23,395 nt of DNA from an uncultured Fibrobacter sp. (lineage in GTDB: Bacteria; Fibrobacterota; Fibrobacteria; Fibrobacterales; Fibrobacteraceae), in assembly GCA_934691725.1 (NCBI GenBank), contig CAKUTF010000039.1, positions 1 through 23,395 on the forward strand, in the 5' to 3' direction. The position numbers and the translations under genes were made by a program. Within the stretch, counting starts at the first letter, position 1, and every line of letters begins with the position of its first letter. Below the pieces are notes generated by a model that was not told the DNA's origin, made no database searches, and saw nothing but the letters and a program-made list of their open reading frames with translations. Below are positions 21,623 to 23,395 of the stretch, piece by piece.

Positions 21623-21955
21623 TTAAAAGTCGTTCGCCGGGACTTTTTCGGCGACGGCTTGCGCCGGGATTCTTTTTGCGACGGCAGCCTTTATGTCGGC
21701 GGAGAATTTGAACGCGATGACGGAACGCGAATCCAGATAGACGGTTTCTCCGGTTCTCGGGTTGCGCGCCGGACGCGCCTTGCGTTCCTTGCGGGCGAAT
21801 GTCCCAAAACCGCGGAGCTCTATCGTGTCGCCTTCGACGAGGGATTCGGCAACGACATCAAAAAACTGCTCGACGACGATGCGCACCTTGCTTTTCACGA
21901 TGCCGGTTGAGCAAGTGACGTCTTGGATTAAATCTTGTTTTGTTGCGTTTGCCAC
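21623..21955 (-). CDS. HU/IHF-family DNA-binding protein
   Basis: A small nucleoid-associated protein of 110 residues, slightly longer than typical HU (90). ATKQDLIQDVTCSTGIVKSKVRIVVEQFFDVVAESL is the N-terminal helical pair, GDTIELRGFGTFARKERKARPARNPRTGETV (about 42-72) is the beta body and DNA-intercalating arm with its RNPRTGE motif, and SRSVIAFKFSADIKAAV is the C-terminal segment. About 15 extra residues (RIPAQAVAEKVPANDF) extend the tail. The only possible start is GTG at 21955, since an in-frame TGA lies two codons upstream. No Shine-Dalgarno sequence is nearby, but TATATT ends 6 nt before it, suggesting a leaderless mRNA. It is divergent from the Dus gene (104 bp). Confidence 0.92.
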   Translation of the reverse strand: MANATKQDLIQDVTCSTGIVKSKVRIVVEQFFDVVAESLVEGDTIELRGFGTFARKERKARPARNPRTGETVYLDSRSVIAFKFSADIKAAVAKRIPAQAVAEKVPANDF

Positions 21956-21961
21956 GATTCA

Positions 21962-21967
21962 AATATA
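21962..21967 (-). promoter_or_regulatory. -10-like element of the HU gene (leaderless arrangement)
   Basis: On the minus strand TATATT ends 6 nt before the GTG start (intervening TGAATC). No good -35 is seen. The geometry matches that of lysR and the GH57-like gene. Confidence 0.4.
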
Positions 21968-22059
21968 AGAACCTTTGCGTGAAAAATCTACTTTTGGGAC
22001 GCTTCGCCTTCTTTTTCCGGGTGATTCGCATGAACTTTTTTGTGAAAAGGTGTGAGTAA

Positions 22060-23145
22060 ATGTTGAAAACAGAATTCCGGTTCGGAAATGTCCGGGTTTC
22101 GCCGTGCACGGTGCTTTCGCCGATGGCCGGTGTGACGGATGCGCCTTTTCGCCGCCTGTGCCGGATTCTTTCCGGAAATCGGATCGGGCTTCTGGTTTCG
22201 GAATTCGTTTCGACGGACGGGACTTCCCTATTTGTGCTGAAAAATCGCAAGCAGTTGAATTTTTATCCCGAAGAACGTCCTTTTGGGATCCAGATTTTTG
22301 GTCGCAGCCCGGAACGGATGGCCTATGCGGCAAAAGTTCTCGAATCGTTAAAGCCCGATTACATCGAAGTGAATGCGGGCTGTCCCGTTCCGAAAGTGGC
22401 AGGCAAGGGGGGCGGGGCCGGGCTTTTGAAGGATTTGCCTCGTCTAGGAAAAATTCTCGCCGAGGTGAAAAAATCCATTCAGCTACCCTTGACGCTCAAG
22501 TGCCGAATCGGTTGGGATGAAAATTCTATCAACGTGATGGAAACGCTGAAAATTGCGGAAGGCGAAGGCGTGGAAATGCTCACGGTGCATGGCAGGACGC
22601 GGGTCCAGGGCTACAACGGTTTTGCGGACTGGAATGTCATCGGCGAAGTGGCGAGCGCTTCGAAAATTCCGGTCGTCGGAAATGGAGACGTGTCGAGTGT
22701 CGGCGGGGCGCTTTCGCGCCTGTCGGAATTTGCCGTGTGCGGTGTTTCGATCGGTCGCGGTGCAATGCACAATCCGTGGCTTTTTGGCGAGATTGCGGAT
22801 GCGCTGGAAGGGAAACCGGCCAGAACTGTTTCTGCGAGGGAAGCCTGCGGAATTTTTGAAACTTATTACGGGTTGATGATGGAAGAGGGAACTTCGACGC
22901 CTTTCGGGGCGCTTGGTCGCTTGAAACAGTTGGCGGCGAGGCTTTGCAAAGGCTTTGAACCGGAGAGCCCCGAATTTCGGAAAAGCGTTCTGGTTAGCCA
23001 ATCACCCGAAGAGCTTTTTGAACGTGCCGCCCGGTTTGCCGATTTTGCACAAAGTAACGGAATTGCTTTTTTGCCGGAACGCCTGGTGAATTTAAATGGC
23101 CGCAAGGAGGATACGGTTTCCTTTGAACGGCAGTTTAGAGGTTAG
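22060..23145 (+). CDS. dus: tRNA-dihydrouridine synthase
   Basis: FMN-dependent reductase forming dihydrouridine in tRNA loops, TIM-barrel type, 361 residues. LSPMAGVTDAPFRRLC (19-34) is the flavin-binding opening, PFGIQIFGRSPERMAYAA (74-91) follows, and VNAGCPVPKVAGKGGGAGLL (105-124) holds the catalytic Cys108. LPLTLKCRIGWDE and LTVHGRTRVQGYNGFADW are further family motifs, and GNGDVSSV and SIGRGAMHNPWLF complete the FMN site. Regioselectivity (DusA, B or C type) cannot be assigned safely, though the sequence looks DusB-like. SD AAAGGTG lies about 7 nt before ATG. The gene is divergent from HU; only repeat-rich noncoding DNA follows to the window end. Confidence 0.93.
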   Translation: MLKTEFRFGNVRVSPCTVLSPMAGVTDAPFRRLCRILSGNRIGLLVSEFVSTDGTSLFVLKNRKQLNFYPEERPFGIQIFGRSPERMAYAAKVLESLKPDYIEVNAGCPVPKVAGKGGGAGLLKDLPRLGKILAEVKKSIQLPLTLKCRIGWDENSINVMETLKIAEGEGVEMLTVHGRTRVQGYNGFADWNVIGEVASASKIPVVGNGDVSSVGGALSRLSEFAVCGVSIGRGAMHNPWLFGEIADALEGKPARTVSAREACGIFETYYGLMMEEGTSTPFGALGRLKQLAARLCKGFEPESPEFRKSVLVSQSPEELFERAARFADFAQSNGIAFLPERLVNLNGRKEDTVSFERQFRG

Positions 23146-23146
23146 C

Positions 23147-23395
23147 GCTTAGGGCCGCGGACGTCTAGGTTAGTGGTTAGTGAGCAGTGGTCAGAATCGC
23201 GGACATTTAAATTTTTGGGAAGCGGTAAGCGGAACGTGGGACGAGGGATTTCGAAACGAACCGTTTCTGCGCACTGTCATTCCCAGGCTTGACCGGGGAA
23301 TCCCCTTTAAGGAATGGAATTTGACAGGTTAGCGAGCTTGTCGAGATATTCAGAGCTTAGTTGAGAGAGCTTAGAGCTTAGAACTGTGGACGTCT
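23147..23395. repeat. Intergenic repeat cluster at window end
   Basis: About 250 bp without a credible gene. It contains a 20-bp direct repeat: 23147-23166 and 23376-23395 agree at 16 of 20 positions. A third, partial copy is at 23191-23206. It also holds TTAGTGGTTAGTGAGCAG-type short repeats (23170-23190), the hairpin GAAACG-AAC-CGTTTC (23253-23267), a stem ATTCCCAGG with CCGGGGAAT around loop CTTGA (23279-23301) resembling REP-type elements, and tandem AGAGCTTAG units (23352-23381). Most likely an intergenic repeat family; the element continues beyond the window. Confidence 0.6.

Noticed and set aside
23279..23301. Stem-loop after dus as a rho-independent terminator
   Set aside because: It has no following T run and lies more than 130 bp after the stop; it fits a REP-like repeat better.

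Overview
The window looks like a chromosomal segment of a Fibrobacter-type bacterium (phylum Fibrobacterota). The main evidence is three intact proteins with the Fibrobacter succinogenes major paralogous (FISUMP) domain, a plant-type DapB of the kind known from Fibrobacter, and cell-envelope genes of a diderm. The clade assignment is inferred from gene content. I saw no tRNA, rRNA, CRISPR array or transposase.

Region 1 (1-815) is an exonuclease III gene without an ordinary start codon. Region 2 (829-6254) is a mirror-image locus around a LysR regulator. To the left run a FISUMP lipoprotein and an AAE-family (SucE/YbjL/YidE-like) transporter. To the right run a paralogous FISUMP lipoprotein and a split YjjP/YjjB-like exporter. 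Both arms begin with the same promoter/operator cassette: AAAAATGATRAAT, 15 bp, TATTAGTC, 15 bp, TTCTATCTTT. Members of both transporter families are known as succinate exporters in other bacteria, so this may be a co-regulated dicarboxylate-export system with surface lipoproteins. The arms and cassettes are visible in the sequence; the substrate is inferred.

Region 3 (6283-9056) has a strong terminator, a lipoprotein fusing a flavodoxin to a cystatin-like domain with a full QVVAG motif, a RibD-C/DHFR-fold reductase and an MFS exporter. Region 4 (9153-12745) is a compact dapB-hemB-FISUMP cluster followed by a lipoprotein gene broken by three frameshifts. Region 5 (12806-14595, minus strand) is serC and a small protein with a degenerate HD domain, separated by a terminator.

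Region 6 (14800-21608) is a tight seven-gene array: a degenerate GH57-like protein, a STAS-TM-coiled-coil protein, a membrane-anchored lytic transglycosylase, a TolC-type outer-membrane protein, an MlaC-type lipid-binding protein, a DUF2953-like membrane protein and an RsuA-type pseudouridine synthase. Together they suggest an envelope or lipid-trafficking module. Region 7 (21623-23395) has an HU-family gene divergent from a tRNA-dihydrouridine synthase, then a repeat-rich intergenic tail running off the window.

Three genes (lysR, the GH57-like gene, HU) have a -10-like hexamer exactly 6 nt before the start codon, which suggests leaderless mRNAs.
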